Shown in pieces: positions 6,028 through 6,058 of a stretch of DNA of 6,058 nt (its first letter is position 1; every line of letters starts with the position of its first letter). Below the pieces are notes generated by a model. The model was not told where the DNA came from. It saw nothing but the letters and a program-made list of their open reading frames with translations, and made no database searches. This DNA comes from an uncultured bacterium (lineage in GTDB: Bacteria > Cyanobacteriota > Vampirovibrionia > Gastranaerophilales > Gastranaerophilaceae). The DNA lies in NCBI GenBank assembly GCA_900551965.1, contig URYF01000079.1:1-6058 (forward strand). Direction: 5' to 3'. A program made the translations under genes and the position numbers.

Positions 6028-6058
6028 AGTTGAAATAATATTAAGAAATATTTAGAAA

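Overview
The window is low-GC bacterial DNA holding three protein genes and little else. From left to right they are metK on the minus strand (S-adenosylmethionine synthetase, cut by the left edge), a 577-residue surface-type protein on the minus strand, and a complete valS on the plus strand (valyl-tRNA synthetase). The MetK sequence looks closest to cyanobacterial and Vampirovibrionia (Melainabacteria) enzymes as I remember them. Low GC, strong SD sequences and a prepilin-like start reading AYTLAEIMLV would suit a gut Gastranaerophilales-type bacterium. This placement is inference from memory, not a search result.

Layout: metK occupies 1-1242 and its SD is at 1249-1254. A leader of about 130 bp (1243-1377) holds a GC-rich hairpin. 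The rho-independent terminator of the middle gene lies at about 1375-1410. The middle gene runs from an ATG at 3164 down to its stop at 1431 and has a convincing sigma70-type promoter at 3204-3232. A 159-bp divergent spacer separates it from valS (3324-5972), which ends in its own terminator at about 5995-6027. The last 30 bases show nothing recognisable. No intergenic stretch exceeds 300 bases.

The two housekeeping genes are ordinary. The middle gene is the point of interest. It joins a type IV prepilin/pseudopilin N-terminus (A|YTLAE cleavage motif and hydrophobic helix) to about eleven 17-residue NTALGYxAG-type beta-roll repeats, a phage-tail-fibre-like segment, and a C-terminal Peptidase_S74 intramolecular chaperone domain with its Ser/Lys dyad (S453, K458) and a terminal coiled coil. 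The architecture predicts a membrane-inserted, trimeric, self-trimming surface fibre, possibly delivered by a type IV pilus or type II secretion-like machine. It has its own promoter and terminator and appears independent of its neighbours.
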